This document shows positions 18,310 to 27,263 of a DNA stretch of 64,000 nucleotides, piece by piece. This stretch comes from Roseomonas sp. GTDB taxonomy: Bacteria > Pseudomonadota > Alphaproteobacteria > Acetobacterales > Acetobacteraceae. The notes below the pieces were generated by a model. The model ran no database searches and was not told where the DNA came from. It saw only the letters and a program-made list of their open reading frames with translations. Positions within the stretch are counted from its first letter, which is position 1. Each line of letters begins with the position of its first letter. The stretch lies in contig JADCFN010000003.1 of assembly GCA_020249505.1 (NCBI GenBank), positions 293,632-357,631 on the forward strand, in the 5' to 3' direction. The position numbers and the translations under genes were made by a program.

Positions 18310-18959
18310 AGCTGGTGATCATAGACCCGGGTTCGGGCAATCTGGCTTCCGTGCTGCGGGCCTTCCAGAAAGTGGCGGCGGAGGCGGGCGTGGCCGCCGA
18401 TATCAGCGTCACCCGCGATGCCGCAGATATCCTGGCCGCTGACCGCGTTGTGCTGCCCGGTCAGGGGGCTTTCGCCGCCTGCCGGCGCGGGCTGGATGCT
18501 TTGCCGGGCGCGGTGGCGGCCATGGAACAGCGTGTGCGCGGGGATGGCGTGCCCTTTCTTGGCATTTGTGTGGGCATGCAGTTGATGGCCTCGCGCGGGT
18601 TGGAACATGGCAGCACGCCGGGGCTGGATTGGCTGCCCGGTGAAGTGGCGCCGATGGACCCGAAGGGCGCCGATGGCCGGCCTTTACCGCTGCCGCAGAT
18701 GGGCTGGAATGCGCTTGCCTTCCGCCCGGGCTGCCACCCCTTGCTGGCTGGGATCACGCCCGGGGATCAGGTTTATTTCGTGCATTCCTATGCCTTTAGC
18801 GCGGCGCTGCCAGGGGATGTGATCGCAACCGCTGATTATGGCGGGCCAGTAACTGCCGCCATTGCCCGCCATAATCTTGCCGGGCTTCAGTTCCATGTGG
18901 AAAAAAGCGGCCCGGTGGGGTTGCGTATCCTCGCCAATTTCCTTCAATGGGTGCCATGA
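18306..18959 (+). CDS. hisH: Imidazole glycerol phosphate synthase glutaminase subunit
   Basis: Glutamine amidotransferase partner of HisF, 217 residues. The class I triad is visible: nucleophile C88 in FLGICVGMQLM and H197/E199 in FHVEKSGPVGLRIL. The oxyanion-strand motif PGQGAF is present. It overlaps DUF2628 upstream and the GNAT gene downstream by four bases each. Its obligate partner hisF is not in this window, although hisA is, so hisF must lie elsewhere in the genome. Confidence 0.95.
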   Translation: MKLVIIDPGSGNLASVLRAFQKVAAEAGVAADISVTRDAADILAADRVVLPGQGAFAACRRGLDALPGAVAAMEQRVRGDGVPFLGICVGMQLMASRGLEHGSTPGLDWLPGEVAPMDPKGADGRPLPLPQMGWNALAFRPGCHPLLAGITPGDQVYFVHSYAFSAALPGDVIATADYGGPVTAAIARHNLAGLQFHVEKSGPVGLRILANFLQWVP

Positions 18960-19546
18960 ATAGCGCAATGACCATGAGCTTCACCCATGATTTGGCAGTG
19001 GAACTCGCCAACCAGATTTCGGATGCGGATTTGGCCGACCTCTGTGAGGCGACGGATGCCGCCATCATTGAAGGCGGTGGCTTCGGTTGGCTGGAGCCCC
19101 AGGGGCGGGAGGCACTCGCGCGGCATTTCCGCGGCACGCTGCTGGTCCCGGAACGGGAGCTATTCATCGCACGCTTGGATGGCCATGTGGTGGGATCCGC
19201 CCAGTTGGTGCGCCCGCCGCGCCATAATGAAGCGCAATCCTTCGGCGCCACGCTGACGCATGCCTATCTTGCGCCCTACGCGCGCGGCCATGGCTTGGCG
19301 CGCATGTTGGTGAACCGCGTTGAAGAACGCGCCGCAGCACTCGGCCATCGCGTCCTGAACCTGGACGTGCGGGAGACGCAAACCACCGCTATCGCGCTTT
19401 TTGAAGCGCTGGGTTACGTGCATTGGGGCACGCATCCCTTTTATGCGCGCGTCAACGGCCAGACAGTTGCCGGGCGCTACTACTTCAAGCCGCTGGAACC
19501 AGGCCGCGGTCGTGCCACGGGCGCTTTGCTCGACCCCACGCAGTAA
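18956..19546 (+). CDS. GNAT family N-acetyltransferase between hisH and hisA
   Basis: Acetyl-CoA-dependent N-acetyltransferase of about 196 residues. The acetyl-CoA pyrophosphate loop is seen in [21 protein letters not shown] (R/Q-x-x-G-x-A type), followed by [21 protein letters not shown], the C-terminal GNAT strand and helix. The ATG at 18956 overlaps the hisH stop as ATGA, and its TAA shares a base with the hisA ATG. Being locked into the his operon suggests co-regulation, but no substrate can be named. Confidence 0.87.
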   Translation: MNSAMTMSFTHDLAVELANQISDADLADLCEATDAAIIEGGGFGWLEPQGREALARHFRGTLLVPERELFIARLDGHVVGSAQLVRPPRHNEAQSFGATLTHAYLAPYARGHGLARMLVNRVEERAAALGHRVLNLDVRETQTTAIALFEALGYVHWGTHPFYARVNGQTVAGRYYFKPLEPGRGRATGALLDPTQ

Positions 19547-20274
19547 TGGGCTTTTCGCTTTATCCCGCCATTGATTTGAAGGGCGGGCAGGTGGTGCGCC
19601 TGAAACGAGGCGAGATGGATCAAGCCACCATCTATGCCGATGATCCGGCAGCGCAGGCGCGAAGCTTTATCGAAGCGGGATTTTCCTGGGTGCATATGGT
19701 GGATCTGGACGGCGCCTTTGCCGGCAAGCCGGCGAATGCGGCGGCCGTGCGCGCGATTATCGCCGCCGTGCCGGGGGCGAAGCTGCAATTGGGCGGCGGC
19801 ATTCGCACCATGGCAACGGCGGAAGCCTGGCTGGATGCAGGCGTCAGCCGGATCATTCTGGGCTCGGCCGCCGTCAAGGATCCGGATTTTGCCCGCGCCG
19901 CCTGCCGCGCCTTTCCGGGCCGTGTCGCGCTTGGGATTGATGCGCGCGATGGCATGGTGGCAACCGAAGGCTGGGCTGAAACCAGTGATGTGAGCGCCAC
20001 TGATCTGGCGCGCCGCTTTGAAGATTCCGGCGCTGCGGCGGTGATTTATACGGATATCGCGCGTGATGGCATGTTGAGCGGCGTGAATGTTGCGGCAACT
20101 GCGGCGCTGGCGCGCGCGGTGCGCTTGCCGGTGATTGCCTCGGGCGGTGTGGCGGGGATTGAGGATATTACGGCGCTGCGGGCTGAGGGCGCTGGGATCG
20201 AGGGCGCGATTTTGGGGCGCGCGCTGTATGATGGGCGGATTGAGCCGCAGATAGCGTTGGCGGCGGCGGCTTAG
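19546..20274 (+). CDS. hisA: Phosphoribosylformimino-5-aminoimidazole carboxamide ribotide isomerase
   Basis: Fourth step of histidine biosynthesis, an Amadori rearrangement of ProFAR on a TIM barrel. About 242 residues. The first catalytic Asp is in [14 protein letters not shown], and the second is in the [13 protein letters not shown] segment. The phosphate-binding loops GGGIRT and ASGGVAG are present. The track ORF starts inside the GNAT gene; the ATG at 19546 (TAATG overlap) matches the conserved start. The usual next genes hisF and hisE are missing; a chemoreceptor gene follows instead. Confidence 0.95.
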   Translation: MGFSLYPAIDLKGGQVVRLKRGEMDQATIYADDPAAQARSFIEAGFSWVHMVDLDGAFAGKPANAAAVRAIIAAVPGAKLQLGGGIRTMATAEAWLDAGVSRIILGSAAVKDPDFARAACRAFPGRVALGIDARDGMVATEGWAETSDVSATDLARRFEDSGAAAVIYTDIARDGMLSGVNVAATAALARAVRLPVIASGGVAGIEDITALRAEGAGIEGAILGRALYDGRIEPQIALAAAA

Positions 20275-20419
20275 GGCGCCTTTGCGCCTGACCGTTATCA
20301 TGGCTCTGGGCGTGGCGCTGCGCTGTGTTTCATAAAGTATCCGTTTTGTAACTTTATGTTCAGAAAACCAGATTATGAGCGCGCCCTTCTTGCCAACCCC
20401 CGCAGAAGGAACCCGCCGC

Positions 20420-22501
20420 GTGCGTATATCCATTCGCAATCTTGGCCTCGGCATTGGTGCCGTGCTGACAATTTTGGTCGCCTATCTCTCGGCAACCGCC
20501 ATCAACGACAGGTTGAATGAAAAGACCCTGGCCAAAAGGGGCCTCGAAATCACCACCGCGCTTGAACTCGGCTATCGGGCGCTCATGCCGCTGTCTTTGG
20601 AACGGTCCATCACGCAGGTGGGTCTGACGCTGGAAACCCCCTTGCCGGCGCAATTCGCCAGCCTGCGCCTGGAGCAGAGGAGGGTTTCCGAACAGCACCT
20701 CAATGCCCTGATGGCGCATCTTGAGCAGACGAATGAACTGCCCAATAAGCAGGAAACCTTGAATAGGCTTCAGGCCGCGCGTTCGACTCTGGCGAGCTTG
20801 CGCAGCAGGGCGGATGCGGCGGTATCCGCACCGCGCCAGAATCGTCCGAGCAATGTGGAAACCTTGCCTCAGGAAATCATTGCGGCCATTCGTGATATGC
20901 AGGTGGTGCTTGGCAATCTGATTGATACTGCGGCGATGCGCACCGCGAAATCCGAGCAGGCGGTCCTGGCAGCCTATCGCATCTGGCGCATACGGGAATA
21001 TGAAGGCCAGTCACGCACCTATCTTGCCGCTGCGCTGCTGAACCAGCAGCCTATGACGCCGGCAGCGATGAAGTCTTCCAGCGAATTGACCGGCAAGGCC
21101 GAGGCTTCTTTTGAAGCGCTGAAATCCATGCAGCGGCTGCTGCCGGCGGCGTTATTGCCTTCCTTGCAGACCATCGAAACCGCCTATGAAAAGAACTACG
21201 GCGCGTTGCGGTCACTTGCCCTTTCCGGTGCAGCGACGGGCAATTACCCTGTGGATTTCACTACCTTCTTCACCCGTTCCGGTGAGGCGCTGGGCCAGGT
21301 TGAAGCCAATACCAATGCCTTCAGTGAATATGCGACGCGGAGCGCGCAGAATGCCGTGGCAGAGGCAAGCTCTGACTTGATCCTCACCTCGGCAGTGGCG
21401 GCCTTCGGACTGGCGGCGGTGCTCTTCATTGCCTGGTTGCTCTATGTGCGTATCGCTCAGCGCCTGTCGCGCACCAATGAAGCGATGGCCGCCCTGGCGA
21501 ATGGTGACACCTCAATCACCATCAATGACCTGAAAAGTGGCGATGAAATCGGCGATATGGCCCGTTCATTGGTTGTCTTCCGCGATAATGCACTGCGTGT
21601 TGCCGCGTTGGAGGCCGAAAAGCAGGCGGCTGAGCAGGAACGCGCCGCGCAGCGCAAGACAGAGATGGAAGCCATCGCCGCTGAATTCGAACGTGAAATC
21701 GGGGTGATTGTTCAGTCGCTGAATGACAATGCGCGTGAAATGACGGGCGCCGCCCAGGCCATGCAGCATTCCGCTGGCGATGTGGGTGGCCGTTCTCAAT
21801 CCGTGTTGCGTTCAGCTGAGGAAACCTCAAACATCGCATCTGGTGTGGCGGCGGCGACCGAGCAAATGACAACTTCGGTCGGTGAAATCAGCCGTTCCAT
21901 CCAGAATTCTGCAGCAAAGACCCAGGAAGCGGTCGAAAATACAGCGCGCACGACGGAGCAGATCAATACCCTGGCTGAGACGGTGGGGCGCATTGGCAGT
22001 GTGGTCGAACTGATCAATTCCATCGCAGGCCAGACCAATCTTCTGGCGCTGAATGCCACCATCGAAGCGGCGCGCGCGGGTGACGCCGGCAAGGGCTTCG
22101 CGGTGGTTGCGAGTGAGGTGAAGGCCTTGGCAGCGCAGACCGCCAAGGCGACAGCCGAAATCAGTGACCAGATTGCTGGCATCCAAAGTGCTACCGGCGC
22201 AGCGGTGACAAATATCAAGGATATTTCTGCCGCCATTGCTGAGCTGGAGCATATCGCATCCACCATTGCTTCCGCGATTGAGGAGCAGAATGCGGTGATC
22301 GCAGATGTTGCGCATAATGTCTCGCGCACATCTACCTTGACTGAAGCTGTTCGGGGTGATGCGTCGCTGGTTGCGAAGACAGCGACGGATAGCACCGCCT
22401 CGGCCTCTCAGGTGCTGAGCACCGCGCAGGGCTTGGCTGGGCGTTCGGAAGATTTGTCACGCGCCATGGCCGGTTTCCTTGAGCGCGTGCGGGCGGCGTA
22501 A
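20420..22501 (+). CDS. Methyl-accepting chemotaxis protein
   Basis: Membrane chemoreceptor of about 693 residues. TM1 is [23 protein letters not shown] large periplasmic helical sensor of about 290 residues follows, then TM2 [22 protein letters not shown] and a HAMP domain ([27 protein letters not shown]). The signalling hairpin tip is [20 protein letters not shown]. No CheR-binding pentapeptide is seen at the C-terminus. The track starts at an ATG 15 codons upstream lacking a ribosome site; GTG at 20420, preceded by AGAAGGA, gives the typical N-terminus [10 protein letters not shown] and is preferred, though not certain. No che genes are nearby. Confidence 0.9.
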   Translation: MRISIRNLGLGIGAVLTILVAYLSATAINDRLNEKTLAKRGLEITTALELGYRALMPLSLERSITQVGLTLETPLPAQFASLRLEQRRVSEQHLNALMAHLEQTNELPNKQETLNRLQAARSTLASLRSRADAAVSAPRQNRPSNVETLPQEIIAAIRDMQVVLGNLIDTAAMRTAKSEQAVLAAYRIWRIREYEGQSRTYLAAALLNQQPMTPAAMKSSSELTGKAEASFEALKSMQRLLPAALLPSLQTIETAYEKNYGALRSLALSGAATGNYPVDFTTFFTRSGEALGQVEANTNAFSEYATRSAQNAVAEASSDLILTSAVAAFGLAAVLFIAWLLYVRIAQRLSRTNEAMAALANGDTSITINDLKSGDEIGDMARSLVVFRDNALRVAALEAEKQAAEQERAAQRKTEMEAIAAEFEREIGVIVQSLNDNAREMTGAAQAMQHSAGDVGGRSQSVLRSAEETSNIASGVAAATEQMTTSVGEISRSIQNSAAKTQEAVENTARTTEQINTLAETVGRIGSVVELINSIAGQTNLLALNATIEAARAGDAGKGFAVVASEVKALAAQTAKATAEISDQIAGIQSATGAAVTNIKDISAAIAELEHIASTIASAIEEQNAVIADVAHNVSRTSTLTEAVRGDASLVAKTATDSTASASQVLSTAQGLAGRSEDLSRAMAGFLERVRAA

Positions 22502-22529
22502 AAGGTTTTCGCGCCGATTGGCATAGAAA

Positions 22530-22569
22530 GGAGCACGCCTGTTACGCTATGGCGTGGCTGGCGTGCTCC
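22530..22569. terminator. Compound hairpin after the chemoreceptor gene
   Basis: GGAGCACGCC and GGCGTGCTCC form a perfect ten-pair stem about 30 bases after the MCP stop. The 20-base loop itself holds ACGC-tatg-GCGT, a second small stem. No strong U-run follows. It lies between convergent genes and probably ends MCP transcription or serves as a structured repeat. Confidence 0.5.
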
Positions 22570-22642
22570 GGAATTAGGTTGTGGATAAGTCTGGGGAAGA
22601 GTGCCGCGCCCTATTTCCCATTTCAGGTGAAATAAGCGCCCT

Positions 22643-22667
22643 AAAAGCAGAGAAGACAGGCTTTTTT
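22643..22667. terminator. AT-rich stem with T-run between MCP and MFS genes
   Basis: AAAAGC and GCTTTT pair with an 11-base loop, and the right arm continues into a six-T run on the plus strand (GCTTTTTTCTT). This looks like a weak intrinsic terminator for plus-strand transcripts in the convergent MCP/MFS gap. Confidence 0.35.
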
Positions 22668-22674
22668 CTTGTGT

Positions 22675-22698
22675 AGGCGGCCTGGGGATAAGCCGCCT
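22675..22698. terminator. GC-rich hairpin next to the MFS stop
   Basis: AGGCGGC-N10-GCCGCCT, a seven-pair stem 11 bases beyond the MFS stop on the minus strand. No T-run follows on that strand, so it may act with Rho as a transcript end. Confidence 0.35.
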
Positions 22699-22709
22699 GA
22701 TCATGTGCC

Positions 22710-23930
22710 TCACGCAATCGCCTGTTGGCGGCGATTAAGCCGCCAGAACAGCCAAAGCGCGATGGAAAGATTGACGAGATTCCACGCAATGCCGTTCAGC
22801 ATCGCCGCCGTATAGCCGCCGGTTGCGTCAAACAGCGCGCCTGCCATCCAGCCGCCCACCGCCATGCCGACCATGGTGGAAGACAGCGCCATGCCGACGC
22901 GGCTGCCGGCTTCTGAGGGTGGGAAATTCTCGCGCACGATCATGGCGTAGCAGGGGACCAACCCGCCCTGGAACAGGCCGAACATGAAGGACACCAGGAA
23001 CAGCGCCGCCAGCCCATCAGAGGGCAGGAACATCAGCAAAGCCACACCTTGTAACAGGGAAGCGAGCACGAGCGTTCGCACACCACCAATACGATCCATG
23101 ATAAAGCCAAATATCAGGCGAGAAGCGATCCCGCTGGCGAGCATGACGGAGAGCATTTGTGCCCCGCGCGCTGCGCCAAAACCAAGGTCCACGCAATAGG
23201 CAACGATATGCACCTGCGGCATGGCCATGGCGATGCAGCAGGTGATGCCGGCCAGGATGATCAGGGTCTGCAAGACATTCGGCGGAAGCCCAAGTGCCAT
23301 GGGATTGCGCGGCGCAATGATGCCAGGCGCGGCTGGCGCTGGCATGGGCGCACGCGTGCGCAGCAAAAATGCCAGCGGCACGAGGGTGAGGAAACTCGCA
23401 ATCCCCATAATCAGATGCGCCTGACGCCAGCCAATGGTGGAAATGCCCCATTGCAGCAACGTTGGCCAAAAAGCACCGGCGAAGTAATTGCCGGAAGCGG
23501 CCAGCGCCATGGCAATGCCGCGGCGCTTTTCAAACCAAAGCGAGACATCGGCGATCAGCGGGCTGAAGACAGCCGCCGCACCAAAGCAACTCAGCAGCAC
23601 GCCATAGGCAAGACCAAAGGTGAAAAGGCTGGGTGCGAAATAGGTCGCGATGCCGCCAAGCCCGATGGAGGTGGCGCCGATCAAGACCGGCACCATGACG
23701 CCGAAGCGATCAGAGAGCTTGCCCATCAGCACGCCACCCACCACGAAGCCCACCATGGTCATGGTGTAGGGCAGCGCAGCACCGGCGCGGAGCGTGCCGA
23801 ATTCCGCTTGCACGGCAGGCAGCACCACCACCACGGTCCACATTGGCGCGCTGCCGATCATGCTGATCAGCAGCGCAATAGCCAAACGTGTCCAGGCAGC
23901 GCGGCCATCCAAGCGGCTGTCACGCATCAT
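22710..23930 (-). CDS. MFS transporter
   Basis: Major facilitator superfamily permease of 406 residues with about 12 hydrophobic helices. The loop 2-3 signature is GKLSDRFG and the equivalent in the second half is FIMDRIGG. The pattern resembles monocarboxylate/oxalate-formate type carriers (FSPLIADVSLWFEKRRGIAMALAASG). It starts 78 bases after the amidohydrolase gene on the same strand, so it may import that enzyme's substrate or export its product. The start is ATG ATG, leaving a one-codon ambiguity. Confidence 0.88.
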   Translation of the reverse strand: MMRDSRLDGRAAWTRLAIALLISMIGSAPMWTVVVVLPAVQAEFGTLRAGAALPYTMTMVGFVVGGVLMGKLSDRFGVMVPVLIGATSIGLGGIATYFAPSLFTFGLAYGVLLSCFGAAAVFSPLIADVSLWFEKRRGIAMALAASGNYFAGAFWPTLLQWGISTIGWRQAHLIMGIASFLTLVPLAFLLRTRAPMPAPAAPGIIAPRNPMALGLPPNVLQTLIILAGITCCIAMAMPQVHIVAYCVDLGFGAARGAQMLSVMLASGIASRLIFGFIMDRIGGVRTLVLASLLQGVALLMFLPSDGLAALFLVSFMFGLFQGGLVPCYAMIVRENFPPSEAGSRVGMALSSTMVGMAVGGWMAGALFDATGGYTAAMLNGIAWNLVNLSIALWLFWRLNRRQQAIA

Positions 23931-24008
23931 GATGGCGTCGCTTCATTCTGGGTTTCCTCGCCCGGCATTTGGCTCAGGCTGACAGCTTTGTACGTGCCGC
24001 GCCAGGGG

Positions 24009-24851
24009 TTATTTGCCGCCGGGAGACCAGCGATAGGTGCGGGCTGTGGCATCCCCCATCAGCATGGCGCGATCACTATCCGAAAGCCGGTCTGATTTCA
24101 GGAAGGCATCCACGCCTTCCGCATAAGTCATCAACTCCACCGCGCGAGTCCAATCCGTACCCCAAAGGCAGCGCTGCATACCAAAGGTATCGAAAATGCG
24201 CGCAAGCGGTTCCCAGATATCGGCGTAGGGATATTCACCACGGGATAGCGTACAGGCGCCGGTGATTTTCACGACGATATTGGGAAAGGCAGCAAGCGCC
24301 AGCAGCTTCGGCAATTCGGCAAAGCCATTGTCCATCCGCGGCGCCTCGAAGGGCTGTTGCAGGCCCAGGTGATCAATCACCAAGCGCGTATTCGGATTGC
24401 GCCGCGCCAATTCATGCACCTGATCAAGCCTGCCCCAGCAGAGCAGATTGACCGGCAGGTCACGCTTCGCAGCGGTCGCCAGCACATGATTGATGCCAGG
24501 ATCGGCGGGATCGGCGGAAACATCGCCGCGCATCATGATGCGAATGCCAACCGCGCCAGGGGTAGCCTGCCAATCGGCGATGGTCTCAGCAACTGCGGGA
24601 TCATTGGGATCAACGGGCTTCACCAGTGCGAAACGATCCGGATAGGCATTGCGCACAGAAACCGCATAGCTTGCGTCAAAGCGATACATGGTGAAGGCGG
24701 AAACCAGAATCGCACCATCCACGCCGACGGCATCCATGGCCTTGACCATGTCCGCGCCAGTGACTTCAGGCGGGCCATGCAGCACTGCATGCCAGGGGCG
24801 GCCGGGGTGGTTGCGTTCATAGGCATGGACCTGGGCGTCAATGATTGGCAT
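24009..24851 (-). CDS. Amidohydrolase family protein (COG3618 type)
   Basis: TIM-barrel metal-dependent hydrolase of 280 residues in the amidohydrolase-2 group, which includes lactonases and decarboxylases. It begins MPIIDAQVHAY (the first strand has one His instead of the HxH pair, as is common in this group). Further visible elements are GIRIMMRGD, VIDHLGLQQP, and the strand-8 Asp motif LWGTDWTR. A GAGGAACCGCCC ribosome site precedes the ATG. It is probably co-transcribed with the downstream MFS gene, and divergent from the PEP-mutase-family gene. Confidence 0.85.
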   Translation of the reverse strand: MPIIDAQVHAYERNHPGRPWHAVLHGPPEVTGADMVKAMDAVGVDGAILVSAFTMYRFDASYAVSVRNAYPDRFALVKPVDPNDPAVAETIADWQATPGAVGIRIMMRGDVSADPADPGINHVLATAAKRDLPVNLLCWGRLDQVHELARRNPNTRLVIDHLGLQQPFEAPRMDNGFAELPKLLALAAFPNIVVKITGACTLSRGEYPYADIWEPLARIFDTFGMQRCLWGTDWTRAVELMTYAEGVDAFLKSDRLSDSDRAMLMGDATARTYRWSPGGK

Positions 24852-24983
24852 GGGCGGTTCCTCGGAGCTTGCTTTTGTGGCGTAAGGTTAGGCGGTGCAT
24901 GCTGGGCCAGCAAGGCGCGACACTTGGTGGCGCGCGCGATCCGATCTAGCGTAGCGCATCTTCACCTTGATCAAGGAAACACC

Positions 24984-25844
24984 ATGACCCCGCCTGAGAG
25001 AATGCGCACCTTGCTCGCCAAGCCTGATTTCGTTGTCATGCCCGCCGTATGGGATGGGCTATCCGCCAAGATGGCCGCGGCGGCAGGGTTTGACACCGCC
25101 TTTCTGTCCGGTTCCTGCGTGGCGGCAAGCCGCCTGGGCGGGCCGGATCTCGATTTGATTTCCTTCGCCGAAATGTTCGATAGTTTCAACATGGTGCGTG
25201 GTGCGGCGCCGAATACGCTGGTGCTGGCCGATGGCGATCATGGCTATGGCAATGCTATGAATGTGCAGCGCACCGTGCGCGCTTATGGCCGCGCCGGGGC
25301 TGCCGCCATTCTGATTGAAGACAAGATCACGCCGCGCGCGCTGACGGCTGCCGGCAAGCCCTGCCTGCCGCGCGAAGAAGCACGCATGAAAATCCGCGCG
25401 GCAGTTGAAGCCGCGAAGGAATCCGGCATCCTGATTCTGGCGCGCACGGATTGCCGCCCGACGGCCGGCATTGATGAGGCTGTGGCGCGGATTGAAATGT
25501 TTGTCGAAGAAGGCGCGGATATCCTGTTTCTAGACAGCCCCGCCGATAACGCGGAAATCCATCGCGCGATTGCTGCCGCCAAGGGGCGGCCTTCCTTCGT
25601 GGTGCTCTCCCCCGGTGGGGCGCGCGCCACACCGACGCAGGCTGAAGCCAATGCGCTTGGCTTCAAGATCGGCACTTTCCCGACCGGGATGCTTTCACCC
25701 GCGGCGGCGGGGATGAAGGCGGGCCTGGCCGCATTGCAAGCCGGGCTTTCGGAAGCAGCCAGCGCCATGCCTTCGGCGGAATTGCGCCACACGCTCGGCT
25801 ATGGCGATTACGACGCCAAGGCCAAGGCTTTCATTACCGCCTGA
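24984..25844 (+). CDS. Isocitrate lyase/PEP mutase superfamily protein
   Basis: TIM-barrel enzyme of about 286 residues related to PEP mutase and 2-methylisocitrate lyase. Family blocks seen: MPAVWDGLSAKMAAAAGF, SGSCVAASRLGGPDLDLIS, the metal region ADGDHGYGNAMN (about D83, D85), ILIEDK (E112), and ARTDCR. The mobile active-site loop reads EDKITPRALTAAGKPC, not the KRCGH or KKCGH of lyases nor the PKxNS of true PEP mutases, so its reaction is uncertain. AAGGAAAC precedes the ATG. The track's 209-codon N-terminal extension is an antisense shadow. The LTA-synthase-like gene begins two bases after its stop. Confidence 0.88.
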   Translation: MTPPERMRTLLAKPDFVVMPAVWDGLSAKMAAAAGFDTAFLSGSCVAASRLGGPDLDLISFAEMFDSFNMVRGAAPNTLVLADGDHGYGNAMNVQRTVRAYGRAGAAAILIEDKITPRALTAAGKPCLPREEARMKIRAAVEAAKESGILILARTDCRPTAGIDEAVARIEMFVEEGADILFLDSPADNAEIHRAIAAAKGRPSFVVLSPGGARATPTQAEANALGFKIGTFPTGMLSPAAAGMKAGLAALQAGLSEAASAMPSAELRHTLGYGDYDAKAKAFITA

Positions 25845-25846
25845 AA

Positions 25847-27256
25847 TTGGTGGGTGCACTTACCCTTGCACTGATCGGCGCGCTGCTCCCGCTGCCGGTC
25901 TGGCTTTGGCTGCGCTGGCAGGTGGCGGCGCGCTTCAGTGCCTGGATTATGCTGGATGCGGCGCCTTGGCTTGCCGGGTATTTGCTGCTGCTGTGCGTCA
26001 CTGCGCGGCCCTGGCTGTCAGGCGGCGTGGTTGCAGGTGCCTTGCTGTTCATCTCCATCGCAGAATTCGCGAAGCGCGCAAGGCTGCGTGATGGCCTGGT
26101 TTTTACTGATGGCGGGCTGCTGTGGCAGGTATTTGTGCATCCGCGCTTTTACCTGCCCTTTGTACCGTGGCCCGCGCTTGTACTGGGTATCATTACCGGT
26201 ATCTCGCTGGTCATTGCGATTTTGGTGTTGGAAGCAGGGCTTGCGCTTCCCTTGGCTATGCGCCTCATTATTCTTTTCTTGGGCACTGCATTGCTTGGCA
26301 TAACCCTGAGGCCGCTTTTCCTTTTGCCAAGGGCAGAAATCCAGTGTGATCCTGCGGTGGATGCAGCGCGTTTCGGGCCTTTGGCCTGCTTTGCCCTGCA
26401 CGCACGCCTGGCCGCGACCGAACGTGCTGCGCGGCAGGCGCGCCACGCGCCTGCGCCGGCAGTGCTGCGCCTGGCTGATCCAGCACCGCATTTGCTATTG
26501 CTGCAACTGGAAAGTTTTTGTGATCCGCGCCGCTTCGGTCTGGCGCAGCCTTTGCAGCGTAAGGACCTGCTGGCGCAGACAGCGCTGACACAGGGTTCAC
26601 TGGCAGTTTCCGCTTTTGGCGCCAATACCATGCGCACGGAATTCGCCGTACTGACCGGGTTGGAGGATGCGGCGCTAGGGCTTGATCGCTTCAACCCCTA
26701 TTTTCGGTTCGCACGCCAACCTATCGGGTCCCTGGCTTGGGAATTGCGCGGCGCTGGGTATGAAACGCTGTGCCTGCATCCGTTTGACTCGCGTTTTTTT
26801 GGCCGTGACAAGGTGCTGCCCGCACTTGGCTTTGCGCGTTTTGATGCAGCGCCGGCTTTTCAACAGGCAGAACGTATACGCGGCTTGGTTTCCGATGCTG
26901 CCATCGCCCAGCGACTTGTCGCTGATCTTGCTGCGGCGACCTCACCGGGGTTTTGGTACGTGATCACTGTTGCGGCGCATGGGCCATGGCAGGGCGATGA
27001 TCCAGCGCGCGCCTGGGCGGAGTGCATGGCAGCGAGTGATGCCATGCTGGGTGAGGTGATGCGCGCTGCAAAGGCCTGCCCACGCCCGGTTGTGGTAGTG
27101 GCCTTTGGGGATCATCGCCCGGCCTTGCCCATGGCACAGGGGGGGAAGGAAACGGATTACGTGATCTGGCGCAGTGATCGCCCCGGAGACGGGCGCGCGG
27201 AAAACCTGAACGCTGTCGGCCTGCACCGCGCCATCAGGGACGCGATGCAGGGATGA
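25847..27256 (+). CDS. LTA synthase/sulfatase-type membrane protein
   Basis: A 469-residue protein. About five membrane helices (about 4-22, 37-53, 57-73, 108-131 and 134-160) precede an extracytoplasmic alkaline-phosphatase-fold domain. Metal and nucleophile motifs of the LtaS/phosphoglycerol transferase family are present: LLLQLESF (about E222), GANTMRTEF with likely nucleophile T261, and GDHRPALP near residue 425. The family moves phosphoglycerol or phosphoethanolamine onto glycans or lipids. The apparent start is TTG at 25847 (or the adjacent GTG), two bases behind the PEP-mutase-like gene, implying coupled translation. The Gram-negative target is unknown. Confidence 0.82.
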   Translation: MVGALTLALIGALLPLPVWLWLRWQVAARFSAWIMLDAAPWLAGYLLLLCVTARPWLSGGVVAGALLFISIAEFAKRARLRDGLVFTDGGLLWQVFVHPRFYLPFVPWPALVLGIITGISLVIAILVLEAGLALPLAMRLIILFLGTALLGITLRPLFLLPRAEIQCDPAVDAARFGPLACFALHARLAATERAARQARHAPAPAVLRLADPAPHLLLLQLESFCDPRRFGLAQPLQRKDLLAQTALTQGSLAVSAFGANTMRTEFAVLTGLEDAALGLDRFNPYFRFARQPIGSLAWELRGAGYETLCLHPFDSRFFGRDKVLPALGFARFDAAPAFQQAERIRGLVSDAAIAQRLVADLAAATSPGFWYVITVAAHGPWQGDDPARAWAECMAASDAMLGEVMRAAKACPRPVVVVAFGDHRPALPMAQGGKETDYVIWRSDRPGDGRAENLNAVGLHRAIRDAMQG

Positions 27257-27263
27257 TCAGGCT

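Noticed and set aside
24965-24976. CCTTGATCAAGG palindrome before the PEP-mutase-family gene
   Set aside because: It overlaps the ribosome site and is short enough to arise by chance; no second copy was noticed.
24357-24983. N-terminal extension of the PEP-mutase-family ORF
   Set aside because: It lies antisense to the amidohydrolase gene; the ATG at 24984 has a ribosome site and matches the family start.
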